Source: Photobacterium alginatilyticum (GTDB lineage: Bacteria; Pseudomonadota; Gammaproteobacteria; Enterobacterales; Vibrionaceae). Taken from it: a stretch of 64,000 nt of DNA. The DNA lies in assembly GCF_009910675.1 (NCBI RefSeq), contig NZ_RSEJ01000012.1:89423-153422 (forward strand), read 5' to 3'. A model generated the notes under the pieces. That model was not told where the DNA came from, ran no database searches, and saw only the letters and a program-made list of their open reading frames with translations. Positions 29,938 through 38,114 of the stretch are shown piece by piece; positions within the stretch are counted from its first letter, which is position 1, and each line of letters starts with the position of its first letter. A program made the translations under genes and the position numbers.

Positions 29938-29962
29938 AAACCGGCTCAGGGGTGAGCCGGTA
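29938..29962 (-). terminator. Intrinsic terminator of pyrBI
   Basis: Reading on the minus strand, ACCGGCTCA / TGAGCCGGT with a CCCC-type loop is followed by seven Ts. It lies 40 bases past pyrI. Confidence 0.85.
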
Positions 29963-30001
29963 TTCTTAGTCTTGATGCAGGAAAAGTCGTTTCTGAGGCA
30001 G

Positions 30002-30466
30002 TTAGTTATGCTCGGTAACGATTTCGCGTGAGAAGACTTTCTCACAATATTTACACTTCAGCTGTACATCGTCTTTCTTGGTTAGAACGCTGAAGCTGCT
30101 GTCGACTGGCTCGCCATGGGTAATGCAGTTGGTGTTCGGGCATTTGAATATAGCGTTGATTTGCTCGGGCAGCGACAGAGTCAGTTTCTTAACAACTTCA
30201 TAGTTTTCGATCTGGTTGACTGTCGCCTTAGGGGCATACAGTGCCAGCTGGTTGGCCTGATCTTCGCTGATGAACGTGTTTTCAATCTTAATCAGATCCT
30301 TGGCGCCCAGTGCCGATGATGGCAGGTTCAGGCCGACGGTAACGCGTTGGTTGGTTTTGTGCATCTTGAACAGTTTTAGCACCTTGATCCCTACATTCGC
30401 CGGAATGTGGTCGATAACAGAACCGTTCTTAATTGCTTCAACCTGTAGTTGAGTTTCCTTAGTCAT
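30002..30466 (-). CDS. pyrI: Aspartate carbamoyltransferase regulatory subunit
   Basis: PyrI binds ATP/CTP and transmits allosteric control to PyrB in the ATCase dodecamer. The 154 residues contain the nucleotide-binding N-domain ([15 protein letters not shown]) and the zinc domain with four cysteines in CPNTNC and CKYC. The second ATG (30466) was chosen: AGGAG is 9 bases before it but directly abuts the first ATG at 30475. It follows pyrB by 16 bases. Confidence 0.95.
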   Translation of the reverse strand: MTKETQLQVEAIKNGSVIDHIPANVGIKVLKLFKMHKTNQRVTVGLNLPSSALGAKDLIKIENTFISEDQANQLALYAPKATVNQIENYEVVKKLTLSLPEQINAIFKCPNTNCITHGEPVDSSFSVLTKKDDVQLKCKYCEKVFSREIVTEHN

Positions 30467-30482
30467 AGCTGTCATCTCCTGC

Positions 30483-31412
30483 TTAAAGTTCTTCGTTTAG
30501 TACAAGGGCTAGTAGGGCTTCACGTGCATACACACCATTTTCTGCCTGCTGGAAGTAATAGGCATGCTTGGTCTTGTCGACATCGACAGTGATTTCATCG
30601 ACACGTGGCAGTGGGTGCAGTACCTTCAGGTTGTCACGGGCTTCGGCCAGCATGTCTGCCGTCAGGATATAGGCGGCTTTCATGTGGGCATACTCAGACT
30701 CGTCAAAGCGCTCTTTCTGGACACGTGTCATATACAGGACATCCAGCTGAGGGATCACCTCTTCCATGCTGGTATGCAGGCTGTAGTTGATACCGGCGTC
30801 GTCCAGCTCTTCGCAGATGTAGTCAGGCATCGCCAGAATTTCAGGTGCGATGAAGAAGAAGTTGATGTTGTTGAATTTAGACAGTGCCTGCGTGAGCGAG
30901 TGAACGGTTCGGCCGTATTTCAAGTCGCCGACAAACGCTACATTCAGGTTATCCAAATGGCCCTGTGTCTCGAAGATACTGAATAAATCCAGCAGTGTCT
31001 GGGTTGGGTGCTGGTTGGCACCGTCACCGCCGTTGACTACCGGTACACCGTTAGAGAATTCAGACGCCAGACGAGCCGCGCCTTCCTGAGGGTGGCGCAT
31101 AACAAATGCGTCGACATATGATGAGATAACCTGTACCGAGTCCGCCAGGGTTTCGCCTTTTTTCGCCAGTGACGTGTTGCCGCCATTGTCAAAGCCGATC
31201 ACTGTGCCTCCCAGGCGCTGAACGGCAGTTTCAAACGACAGGCGGGTACGTGTTGAAGGCTCGAAGAAGCAGCTTGCCACTACCTTGTTCTTAAGTAGTG
31301 TCGGATTTGGCTCTGCTTTTAGTTTTCCAGCAGTTTCAACAATAAGTTCAAGTTCACTTCGGTTTAGTTCCGGAATGGAGATGATGTGCTTTTGAAACAA
31401 CGAGTTCGCCAT
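30483..31412 (-). CDS. pyrB: Aspartate carbamoyltransferase catalytic subunit
   Basis: PyrB condenses carbamoyl phosphate with aspartate, the committed step of pyrimidine synthesis. The 309 residues include the carbamoyl-phosphate site [13 protein letters not shown] (about 50-62) and the HPLPR motif near the C-terminus. The gene is preceded by a 139-base stretch between the attenuator and the start codon, and by the pyrL leader, so UTP-dependent attenuation is expected. Confidence 0.96.
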   Translation of the reverse strand: MANSLFQKHIISIPELNRSELELIVETAGKLKAEPNPTLLKNKVVASCFFEPSTRTRLSFETAVQRLGGTVIGFDNGGNTSLAKKGETLADSVQVISSYVDAFVMRHPQEGAARLASEFSNGVPVVNGGDGANQHPTQTLLDLFSIFETQGHLDNLNVAFVGDLKYGRTVHSLTQALSKFNNINFFFIAPEILAMPDYICEELDDAGINYSLHTSMEEVIPQLDVLYMTRVQKERFDESEYAHMKAAYILTADMLAEARDNLKVLHPLPRVDEITVDVDKTKHAYYFQQAENGVYAREALLALVLNEEL

Positions 31413-31550
31413 GGCTTCTCTTCCCTATGATAGATAACTGATGAATATATCTAAACTTTCTCTGGTGCCCTTTCATCCAATGTATTCATCGAATGAAGCT
31501 GCTGCCAGAGATCTGTTTAAATTTGTCTGCTCTCACGCAAAAAACAGACA

Positions 31551-31585
31551 AAAAAAAGCCCCCTAAATAAAGGAGGCTTTTTTTA
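31551..31585 (-). terminator. pyrBI attenuator
   Basis: On the minus strand GCCTCC pairs with GGGGGC (one G-U), extended by A7 and T7 arms, around TTTATTTA. The stop codon of the pyrL reading frame lies inside the hairpin loop, as expected of the UTP-sensing attenuator where a ribosome following closely blocks hairpin formation. Confidence 0.85.
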
Positions 31586-31667
31586 AAAAATTGAAAAAAC
31601 AGAAAAACGAGACCAGTGCCGATTTTCGGCGGTAGTGCGTCAAGTTGTGCTTAACTGGCTGGTTCAT
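31563..31667 (-). CDS. pyrL: pyrBI operon leader peptide
   Basis: A 34-codon reading frame starting at the ATG at 31667 (MNQPVKHNLTHYRRKSALV, then SFFCFFNFLKKASFI). Its latter part is encoded by very U-rich mRNA (TTTTTCTGTTTTTTCAATTTTTT), the segment where RNA polymerase pauses at low UTP, and its stop lies in the attenuator loop. Sequence differs from E. coli PyrL but the design is the same. The start context CGGAAA gives a weak RBS. The peptide itself has no expected function. Confidence 0.82.
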   Translation of the reverse strand: MNQPVKHNLTHYRRKSALVSFFCFFNFLKKASFI

Positions 31668-31698
31668 TTTCCGACTCTGTTCTGACAAATTGCGAAGG

Positions 31699-31726
31699 AT
31701 TATACGCCCATTTTTTGTGAGCGCAA
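31699..31726 (-). promoter_or_regulatory. Probable pyrL-pyrBI promoter
   Basis: On the minus strand a perfect TATAAT (31699-31704) has TTGCGC (31721-31726) 16 bases upstream. It lies about 30 bases before the pyrL start codon. Confidence 0.65.
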
Positions 31727-31865
31727 GCGTTTGCGTAAAGTATTCATTTTGTGGGATTTTATGCAGATATTACGCTGCTGAACCGGTGCGATAAATTCGG
31801 AATAACCCGCTGAAAAGGAAGGGCTTTATGAGGCGGTCTATCAGTAAGGAAATGAAGAAAAATGC

Positions 31866-31890
31866 AAATGCCGCCCCGAGGGACGGCATT
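31866..31890 (-). terminator. Terminator of the arcACB transcript
   Basis: AATGCCGTCC / GGGCGGCATT (one wobble) followed by TTTGCATTTTT on the minus strand, 56 bases past arcB. It separates the arc genes from pyrL. Confidence 0.7.
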
Positions 31891-31946
31891 AATTATAAGA
31901 GCTTTAAGGTTTTCTACGTCGAATCTTTAAAACTCAAGAGAGCCGA

Positions 31947-32957
31947 TTACTGACCCAGGGTTGCCACCATTACTGCTTTGATGGTGTGCATGCGGTTTTC
32001 AGCTTCGTCGAATACGATAGAGTGCTTAGACTCAACCACTTCGTCAGTTACTTCCACACCGTTAGCCAGTACTGGGTATTCTTTCGCTAGCTCTTTACCA
32101 ACTGTTGTATCTTCGCCATGGAAAGCAGGTAGGCAGTGCATGAATTTCACATGTGGGTTGCCTGTTGCTTTAAGCATGTCCATGTTGACCTGGTAAGGAA
32201 GCATTAGGTTGATACGCTCAGCCCACGCTTCTTTCGCTTCACCCATTGATACCCAAACATCAGTGTATAGGAAGTCACAACCTTGAACGCCTTCTTGTAC
32301 GTCTTCAGTCATGGTGATTTTCGCACCTGTTTCTTCAGCGATTTCTAGGCACTGAGCGACTAGCTCTTCTTCAGGCCAGAAGGCTTTTGGTGCAACCAGG
32401 CGGATGTCCATGCCCATTTTCGCAGCGCCAACCATTAGTGAGTTACCCATGTTGTTGCGAGCATCACCCAGGTAAGCGAAAGTCATTTCGTGTAGCTGCT
32501 TGCCACGACCATGCTCTTGCATAGTCAGGAAGTCAGCCAGGATTTGAGTTGGGTGGAATTCGTCTGTCAGGCCGTTCCATACTGGAACACCTGCGTAAGC
32601 ACCTAGCTCTTCAACGATTTCCTGACCGAAACCACGGTATTCGATGCCGTCATACATGCGACCAAGAACACGCGCAGTATCTTTCATAGATTCTTTGTGG
32701 CCAATTTGAGAGCCTGATGGGCCTAGGTAAGAAACTTTAGCGCCCTGGTCGTAGGCTGCTACTTCGAACGCACAGCGAGTACGAGTAGATGTTTTCTCGA
32801 AGATCAGTGCAATGTTCTTACCTGTTAGGCGTGGCTGCTCGTAACCGTTGTACTTGGCTTTTTTCAGCTCAGCTGATAGCTCTAGCATGTGCTGAATTTC
32901 ACGAGGAGTGAAGTCTAGTAGTTTAAGGAAGTTACGGTTGCGAAGATTAAAAGCCAT
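31947..32957 (-). CDS. arcB: Ornithine carbamoyltransferase, catabolic type
   Basis: In the arginine deiminase pathway this enzyme phosphorolyses citrulline to ornithine and carbamoyl phosphate. The 336 residues contain the carbamoyl-phosphate motif [20 protein letters not shown] (about 53-72), the HPTQ motif, and the HCLPAFH active-site segment. The N-terminus [11 protein letters not shown] resembles catabolic OTCs of Pseudomonas ArcB rather than biosynthetic ArgF/I, but the two functions cannot be told apart with certainty from sequence; the position behind arcA and arcC favours catabolism. The usual E. coli-type neighbour rraB lies beyond the arc insert. Confidence 0.88.
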   Translation of the reverse strand: MAFNLRNRNFLKLLDFTPREIQHMLELSAELKKAKYNGYEQPRLTGKNIALIFEKTSTRTRCAFEVAAYDQGAKVSYLGPSGSQIGHKESMKDTARVLGRMYDGIEYRGFGQEIVEELGAYAGVPVWNGLTDEFHPTQILADFLTMQEHGRGKQLHEMTFAYLGDARNNMGNSLMVGAAKMGMDIRLVAPKAFWPEEELVAQCLEIAEETGAKITMTEDVQEGVQGCDFLYTDVWVSMGEAKEAWAERINLMLPYQVNMDMLKATGNPHVKFMHCLPAFHGEDTTVGKELAKEYPVLANGVEVTDEVVESKHSIVFDEAENRMHTIKAVMVATLGQ

Positions 32958-32994
32958 GATGTTTTCCTCTTAAGAATCTGTATCTCTCTGGCCA

Positions 32995-33032
32995 GCTGAC
33001 ACTGCCTTTGGTTATGTTTGGCAGTGTGCCAG
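32995..33032 (-). other. Intercistronic RNA hairpin, arcC-arcB
   Basis: ACACTGCC (32999-33006) and GGCAGTGT (33020-33027) form an 8-bp stem extended by GCTG/CAGC on either side. It lacks a T run, so it is likely an mRNA processing or stability element. Confidence 0.5.
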
Positions 33033-33070
33033 CCTGTATTATGTATTGTTTATCGTATTATGATGCTTTT

Positions 33071-33086
33071 GTGAATAACTATTCTG
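33071..33086 (-). promoter_or_regulatory. ARG-box-like site before arcB
   Basis: GTGAATAACTATTCTG differs by one position in the right arm from the enterobacterial ARG box (TGAAT-N4-ATTCA). It abuts the arcC stop, 114 bases upstream of arcB, and might control an arcB-proximal promoter. Confidence 0.4.
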
Positions 33087-33998
33087 TTATTCTGCAACAA
33101 TATTTGTTCCAGCTTCACCTTTCAGGATGCGTAGACCCGCTTCCAGTGAGCCGATACCAACCAATTTGCCGCCTTGCTTGATGAACTCGCAAGAGGCATC
33201 AATTTTTGGTCCCATAGAGCCTGCGTCAAAGGCGTATTGTGATAGCTCACGTGGTGTCGTGCTGCGCAGGGCTTTCTGGGTTGGTTTGCCCCAGTCAAGG
33301 AACACAGCGTCAGCATCAGTCAGGATTAGCAGTGCGTCGGCATTAAGTTGCTTGGCCAGGAACGCTGCTGACATGTCTTTGTCGATAACCGCTTCGACAC
33401 CAACCAGCTTGCCGTCTTCTTTCTTCACTGGGATACCGCCGCCACCAGTACAGATCACCAGGTGTTGCTGTTTGATCAGTGCTGCAATCGCTTCGTCTTC
33501 GATAATACCGGTAGGCTGTGGGCTTGGTACAACACGGCGGAAGTACTGGCCGTCCGGCTTCACTGTCCAGTGGTATTTTTCAGCCAGTTCACGCGCTTCA
33601 GCTTCTTGGTAAACAGGACCGATAGGTTTTGTTGGGTCAGCAAATGCCGGATCGTTTGGATCCACGCTCATTTGCGTAAGCATGCAGGATACGTGCTGCT
33701 CAGGAAGCAGGTTTTTCAGTTCTTGCATTAGGATGTAGCCGATCATGCCTTGGGTTTCTGAACCCAGTACATCCAGTGGGTATGGATTTACTTTCTTGTA
33801 TTCCAGACCTTGTAGTGCCAGTAGGCCAACTTGCGGGCCGTTTCCGTGTACCAGCACGACGTTATATTCTTCCGCGATTTCCGCGATGGTTTTTGCTGCC
33901 GTAGCAATGTTCTGGCGCTGGATATCTGCTTCTAGTGGCTCGCCGCGACGTAGTAGGGCGTTACCACCAAGTGCAACAACAACAGTTTGCTTGGTCAT
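33087..33998 (-). CDS. arcC: Carbamate kinase
   Basis: ArcC transfers phosphate from carbamoyl phosphate to ADP, giving the ATP yield of the arginine deiminase pathway. The 303 residues start at the ATG at 33998 with VVVALGGNALLRRGEP, then VHGNGPQVG, the substrate segment ICTGGGGIPV, and GSMGPK near the end. The open frame extends 19 codons upstream but the family N-terminus and an AGAGAGACGATCCC leader fix this start. It lies 121 bases after arcA. Confidence 0.94.
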   Translation of the reverse strand: MTKQTVVVALGGNALLRRGEPLEADIQRQNIATAAKTIAEIAEEYNVVLVHGNGPQVGLLALQGLEYKKVNPYPLDVLGSETQGMIGYILMQELKNLLPEQHVSCMLTQMSVDPNDPAFADPTKPIGPVYQEAEARELAEKYHWTVKPDGQYFRRVVPSPQPTGIIEDEAIAALIKQQHLVICTGGGGIPVKKEDGKLVGVEAVIDKDMSAAFLAKQLNADALLILTDADAVFLDWGKPTQKALRSTTPRELSQYAFDAGSMGPKIDASCEFIKQGGKLVGIGSLEAGLRILKGEAGTNIVAE

Positions 33999-34028
33999 GG
34001 GATCGTCTCTCTTGGTTTTGTGCTTTGT

Positions 34029-34054
34029 TGGCCGGTATTCATTGGTACCGGCCA
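34029..34054 (-). other. Intercistronic RNA hairpin, arcA-arcC
   Basis: TGGCCGGTA and TACCGGCCA form a perfect 9-bp stem with an 8-base loop, 31 bases before arcC. There is no T run, so it is probably a processing or stability hairpin and not a terminator. Confidence 0.55.
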
Positions 34055-34119
34055 TATTATTTTCGCTTAGCGTTTTCGCTCAGCCCCCGAGCTATGTTGC
34101 TCAGGATTTATCGTTCGGC

Positions 34120-35340
34120 TTAGATACCGTCACGTTCGATTGGGCAGCTCATGCAGCGTGCGCCACCACGGCCGCGGCCTAGCTCGTCACCTGGGATTGG
34201 AAGAACGGTGATACCGGCTTTGTCGTACTTCTCGTTGGTGAAGACGTTACGCTCGTAGCCAATAACCACGCCTGGTTTCACAGTCAGTACGTTGTTCGCA
34301 TCGTTCCACTGCTCACGTTCAGCTTCGAAGCTGTCGCCACCTGTGGTGATAAGGTTAAGTTGACCCACACCCAGTGCTTTTTCGATAGCAGTTACGAAGT
34401 AGCCTTCTTCTTTCACGCTGACTGCGCCAGATTCGTCACCTGTCAGGCTCCAGCACTGTACGTCTTTACGCACAACTTCTGGGTAAACAGAGAAGGTATC
34501 TTCACGCATATGCGTCATTACTGTATCCAGGTGCATGCAAGAGCGGTGCTTAGGTAGCTGCATGGCGATAACTTGCTTCGCTTCGCCGTGCTTGAACAGG
34601 CTAGAAGCTAGCTGCTCAACACCTTGTGGGGTGGTGCGCTCGGACATGCCGATAAGTACCGCGCCTTTACCGATAACCAGTACGTCGCCGCCTTCGATAG
34701 TCGAGTTGTCGTACATTTTCTCTTCGTCACCGAAGTACTTAATGAAGTCTTGGCCTGCGAAGGTTGGGTGCCAGCGGTAGATTGCACGAACGTGGTTTGT
34801 TTCACGTTGGCGAGCAGGTTTAGCCATTGGGTTGATAGACACGCCGCCGTATACCCAGCAAGATGTATCGCGAGTAAATAGGTGGTTTGGCAATGGTTCA
34901 ATGATGAAGTCTGTAGGCTCGTGCATACCTTGCATCATTGAAGATGATTTGATTGGAAGCTCTGAGTAGCTTAGGCCGCCAAGTAGAATAGAAGCTAGTT
35001 CTTGGTTAGGAAGGTCAGCCAGGAAGCAGCGAACATCGTTGGCGAAAGCCGGACCGAAACGGTAATCAGAGATTTGAGTACCTAGTAGCCAGTCTTTTGC
35101 TTCTGGTACCGCAAGTGTTTCAGCCAGCATGTCACGAAGCAGGAAGACTTCAACACCTTGCTCGCGAAGCGTATTGGCAAATACGTCATGCTCTTCACCG
35201 GCACGCTCAACAGCCAATACATCATCAAACAATAACTCATGGCAGTTTGAAGGCGTTAGGTGAGTTAACGCACGCTCTGGACGATGAAGAAGTACGCGAC
35301 GTAATTGACCTACTTCAGAACCTACATAGAACTTACTCAT
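34120..35340 (-). CDS. arcA: Arginine deiminase
   Basis: Hydrolyses arginine to citrulline and ammonia, the first step of the ADI pathway, giving ATP without respiration and consuming protons. The 406 residues show the guanidino-modifying-enzyme fold: [13 protein letters not shown] near the N-terminus, the [10 protein letters not shown] region, MHLDTVMTH with the catalytic His, and the active-site cysteine in [10 protein letters not shown] (Cys396). The ATG at 35340 directly follows GATCGTATCTCTC read on the opposite strand (AGAGAGATACGATC on the mRNA), which acts as its RBS region. Confidence 0.95.
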   Translation of the reverse strand: MSKFYVGSEVGQLRRVLLHRPERALTHLTPSNCHELLFDDVLAVERAGEEHDVFANTLREQGVEVFLLRDMLAETLAVPEAKDWLLGTQISDYRFGPAFANDVRCFLADLPNQELASILLGGLSYSELPIKSSSMMQGMHEPTDFIIEPLPNHLFTRDTSCWVYGGVSINPMAKPARQRETNHVRAIYRWHPTFAGQDFIKYFGDEEKMYDNSTIEGGDVLVIGKGAVLIGMSERTTPQGVEQLASSLFKHGEAKQVIAMQLPKHRSCMHLDTVMTHMREDTFSVYPEVVRKDVQCWSLTGDESGAVSVKEEGYFVTAIEKALGVGQLNLITTGGDSFEAEREQWNDANNVLTVKPGVVIGYERNVFTNEKYDKAGITVLPIPGDELGRGRGGARCMSCPIERDGI

Positions 35341-35438
35341 GATCGTATCTCTCTATTTTTATGCCAGTGTAATATCACCGGCTTATTTGTTTTTTGGCGA
35401 TGGTAATTAAATTGACTATTTAATCCATCGCGTCGTTT

Positions 35439-35471
35439 CTGTAATTAATTCTACTCTTTCGTTAATTACAG
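35439..35471. promoter_or_regulatory. Perfect inverted repeat upstream of arcA
   Basis: CTGTAATTAA and TTAATTACAG, separated by 13 bases, about 100 bases before the arcA start. It could be a regulator site or an mRNA leader hairpin; it does not match FNR or CRP consensus. Confidence 0.45.
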
Positions 35472-35976
35472 TCTTAGACCTTTGTCACACTTTAATTATT
35501 AATAGGGCAACTTAACTGCCCAGTTTTATTAACATAATTCATGCATTTGTAGCTTCTTTTCAAGGTTGGGTTTTTATGTGTTCTTTGTGGGTTATGCATG
35601 GGTTTTGATTGTATATCTGTTTGTTTTTAATTGATTTTTGTTTTTGGTTGGGAAGTTTATGCAGTTTCTTTTCATCGGGGTGATATGTAGAAATACCGAT
35701 CTTATGCACTTAATATGGTTGTCTATCTAAAATAATCGTGTTTGTTACTGTTGCGGTAACAAATATTTTTCCTTTTATTTTTAAAAATGTCTGTTTTGTA
35801 GTTTTCATACAGGTTGGTATTAATTGCATTTATTAAGTTTTAGTGACGATTTAGTGCTTTTTCAGGAAGGCGTTTTTCTCGTTTTTTTATGTTTCGTAAA
35901 ACGTTTTTATTTCAGGTTTTATTTTTATCTCTGATAACCAATTATTTTTTTTTGATAATTTAAATGAATAAATCAA

Positions 35977-36110
35977 ATATACCCAAGCTACCTTAAGATG
36001 CGGGGTTCACTGTGAGACCAGCAAGATCAATTCAAGGAAAATGACGGTAGGAATAGCTATGCCCTTTCAACGCTATATCCGGTGCTATGAGCCCAATTTG
36101 GGCGCTTTTC
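35977..36110. repeat. Possible Vibrionaceae dispersed intergenic repeat
   Basis: The block opening TATACCCAAGCTACCTTAAG and containing an ATGACGG...CCGTCAT internal inverted repeat resembles, from memory, short non-coding repeats scattered in Vibrio and Photobacterium genomes. There is only one copy in this window, so the call is tentative. Confidence 0.35.
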
Positions 36111-36206
36111 TGGCCGTCATGCTTTTTGTTTGGGGGGGGAGGGGGAAAGGCCTGACAAGCTTACCATGTATGAGAAGGCAACAGGCAGTCGGCAATCGCC
36201 AATAAA

Positions 36207-36226
36207 AAAACCGCCCGAAGGCGGTT
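36207..36226 (-). terminator. Intrinsic terminator of arcD
   Basis: On the minus strand AACCGCC TTCG GGCGGTT is followed by seven Ts, 34 bases past the arcD stop. It isolates arcD from arcA. Confidence 0.88.
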
Positions 36227-36259
36227 TTCGTCGAGATAGTAAGGATGCCGAGAGGCAAA

Positions 36260-37705
36260 TTACATCATTGCACCAACACTGAGCATTGTCATGATAAGGA
36301 CCGTCAAAATACCTAGCAGTGGCGCCACCCATTTCACCCAGCGTACGTAAGGGACGCGAGCGATAGCCAGACCACCCATAACAACCGCTGATGTTGGTGT
36401 CATGAGGTTCACAATACCGGATGCAGACTGGTAGGCGGTTACTACCAAGTCACGGCTTACACCAGCAAAGTCAGCAAGCGGAGCCATGATAGGCATCGTC
36501 AGTACAGCCAGGCCTGAAGATGAAGGTACTAGGAAAGACAGTAAGATTTCTAACCAGTACATCACGTTGATGAACACGATAGAAGACAGACCTGTAACCG
36601 CATGCTCTGCTGTGTTCAGGATGGTATCGGTGATCATACCGCGGTCCATGATTACCACGATACCACGTGCGATACCGATGATCAGTGCTACACCCAGTAG
36701 GTCACGGGCACCGTCGATAAAGCTGGATGTTAGCTCTTCTTCGCTCATACGAGCAATCAGGCCGATGATGATAGTGGATGCCAGGAACATACCTGAGATT
36801 TCAGCCATCCACCAACCTGCAACTGCAACGCCGTAGATCATGATACCGAAAGATGCGGCGAAGATAGCAAGGATGATTTTACGTGTAGTCGTGAACTCCA
36901 ACATTTCGCCTGACTGGTTGCCAAGGAAGTGTGCTTTGTTTTCTTCGTACTTATCGTATACAAGGGACTTGCTCTGGTCAGCGCGTACCATTTTTGCGTA
37001 ACGCATGACGTAGGCAACACAGATTAGCCAACCGACTACTAACATTGCGACACGCAGCATGATGCCGTCAGTGAACGGGATACCGGCTGCGTTTGCGGCG
37101 ATAACTGTTGCGAATGGGTTAATCGTTGAGCCCAGGGTACCGATACCCGCACCGAGAAGAACGGTTGCTGCTGCGACAACTGGGTCGAAGCGCGCTGCCA
37201 TCATCACAGGTACCAGCAGGGTGTAGAAAGGCAGTGATTCTTCTGCCATCCCGTAAATCGTACCGCCTGCGGCAAAAAGTGCCATCAGGATCGGTATCAT
37301 CATTTCTTCACGGCCTTTCAGTCGTGCTGTTACCCGCTCGATACCGGCGTCGATTGCACCGGTTTTGGTAACGAGGCCAAGGAAGCCACCAATGACGAGG
37401 ATGAATAGCGAAACATCAATCGCTGCAGCTTCGTACGAGTTATGGTCGTAGAAACCATCAATCGGTGCCAGCAGTACATCAACAACACCTTGAGGGTTAT
37501 TATCTACGGCTTGGTAAGTACCGGTGACCGGAACTTCTTTGCCTAGCTCTTCGTTCATCACGCGGTCATACTGACCGGCTGGAACGATCCAGGTCATCAG
37601 TGCCACAAGGGCGATCAGGCCAAATAGAATGGTATAGGCCGAAGGGAATTTAAAGTTGGCAAAGAAGCCACCTTTTTCTTCTTTGTTTACGGTTTGCGTC
37701 GTCAT
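36260..37705 (-). CDS. arcD: YfcC-family permease, probable arginine/ornithine antiporter
   Basis: This 481-residue inner-membrane protein with at least ten predicted spans belongs to the YfcC/DcuC-like carrier group (PF03606). Landmarks are the N-terminal YTILFGLIALVALMTWIVPAGQYD, the loop GMAEESLPFYTLLVP, and GTLGSTINPFATVIAA. It is not of the APC-superfamily ArcD type found in Pseudomonas; its role as arginine/ornithine exchanger is inferred from position with arcA, arcC and arcB. The start at 37705 has AAGGAGA at good spacing; an upstream open frame to 37777 is unsupported. Confidence 0.78.
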   Translation of the reverse strand: MTTQTVNKEEKGGFFANFKFPSAYTILFGLIALVALMTWIVPAGQYDRVMNEELGKEVPVTGTYQAVDNNPQGVVDVLLAPIDGFYDHNSYEAAAIDVSLFILVIGGFLGLVTKTGAIDAGIERVTARLKGREEMMIPILMALFAAGGTIYGMAEESLPFYTLLVPVMMAARFDPVVAAATVLLGAGIGTLGSTINPFATVIAANAAGIPFTDGIMLRVAMLVVGWLICVAYVMRYAKMVRADQSKSLVYDKYEENKAHFLGNQSGEMLEFTTTRKIILAIFAASFGIMIYGVAVAGWWMAEISGMFLASTIIIGLIARMSEEELTSSFIDGARDLLGVALIIGIARGIVVIMDRGMITDTILNTAEHAVTGLSSIVFINVMYWLEILLSFLVPSSSGLAVLTMPIMAPLADFAGVSRDLVVTAYQSASGIVNLMTPTSAVVMGGLAIARVPYVRWVKWVAPLLGILTVLIMTMLSVGAMM

Positions 37706-37879
37706 TGTCGTCTCCTTGCCTTTATGGCTGTTGCCAGCACAAAGGGTCATTCTGTGTGCCAAACTTTTGCTTGGCATGACGGTGCTCCCTGAACAAGCTG
37801 TTCAGTGAAAAGTGGTATCAGCGGTTTGTGCAGTTAGCTATCGATAACAGTTGCTGACTGCGCTTTGATCATCCGTGCC

Positions 37880-38101
37880 CTACAGGGTTTGCTGGCAGGA
37901 TGTCGTCGCTAAAGAGTGGTATGGATTTGGCGTCAGGAAGTCGCTTCCCGTATCTGGCCTGTGGCGGTGATGGGCCGTCAGCATTTCGCTCTGGCTGGTA
38001 TCACCGTTTGCCAAGGTCTGATAGGTGAGCGCTCCTCTGAGGCGGCGTTGCAAGGTGCGCCGTCGGCGCCCTGGCTCGGAGCCGGGATAGAACTTACTCA
38101 T
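37880..38101 (-). pseudogene. Arg-rich relic or leader derived from the arcA 5' end
   Basis: The frame starts MSKFYPGSEPGRRRRTLQRR and continues LRGALTYQTLAN, against [20 protein letters not shown] and [12 protein letters not shown] in ArcA: about 18 of the first 33 residues agree. After that homology stops and the 73-codon frame looks random. The leader in front (GATCGTATCTCTC and some 10 bases beyond) also matches that of arcA. Arginine has accumulated: four consecutive Arg codons (CGC CGA CGG CGC) plus three more by codon 22. Either it is a decayed partial duplication, or a leader peptide for arcD, whose start lies 175 bases downstream. Confidence 0.65.
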
Positions 38102-38114
38102 GATCGTATCTCTC

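Larger units (their letters stand above)
35341..36206. other. Long AT-rich regulatory region upstream of arcA
   Basis: No credible gene in about 870 bases. It contains the arcA leader element, a perfect 10-bp inverted repeat (35439-35471), several TTATGCA half-sites (35592-35598, 35657-35663, 35702-35708), a dispersed-repeat-like stretch (35977-36110), and a G8AG5 tract (36132-36145). The arcD terminator closes it on the right, so arcA must have its own promoter in this interval. Confidence 0.6.

Noticed and set aside
36260..37705. arcD as a C4-dicarboxylate carrier
   Set aside because: The fold family includes such carriers, but the position with arcA, arcC and arcB points to arginine/ornithine; the call keeps the uncertainty.
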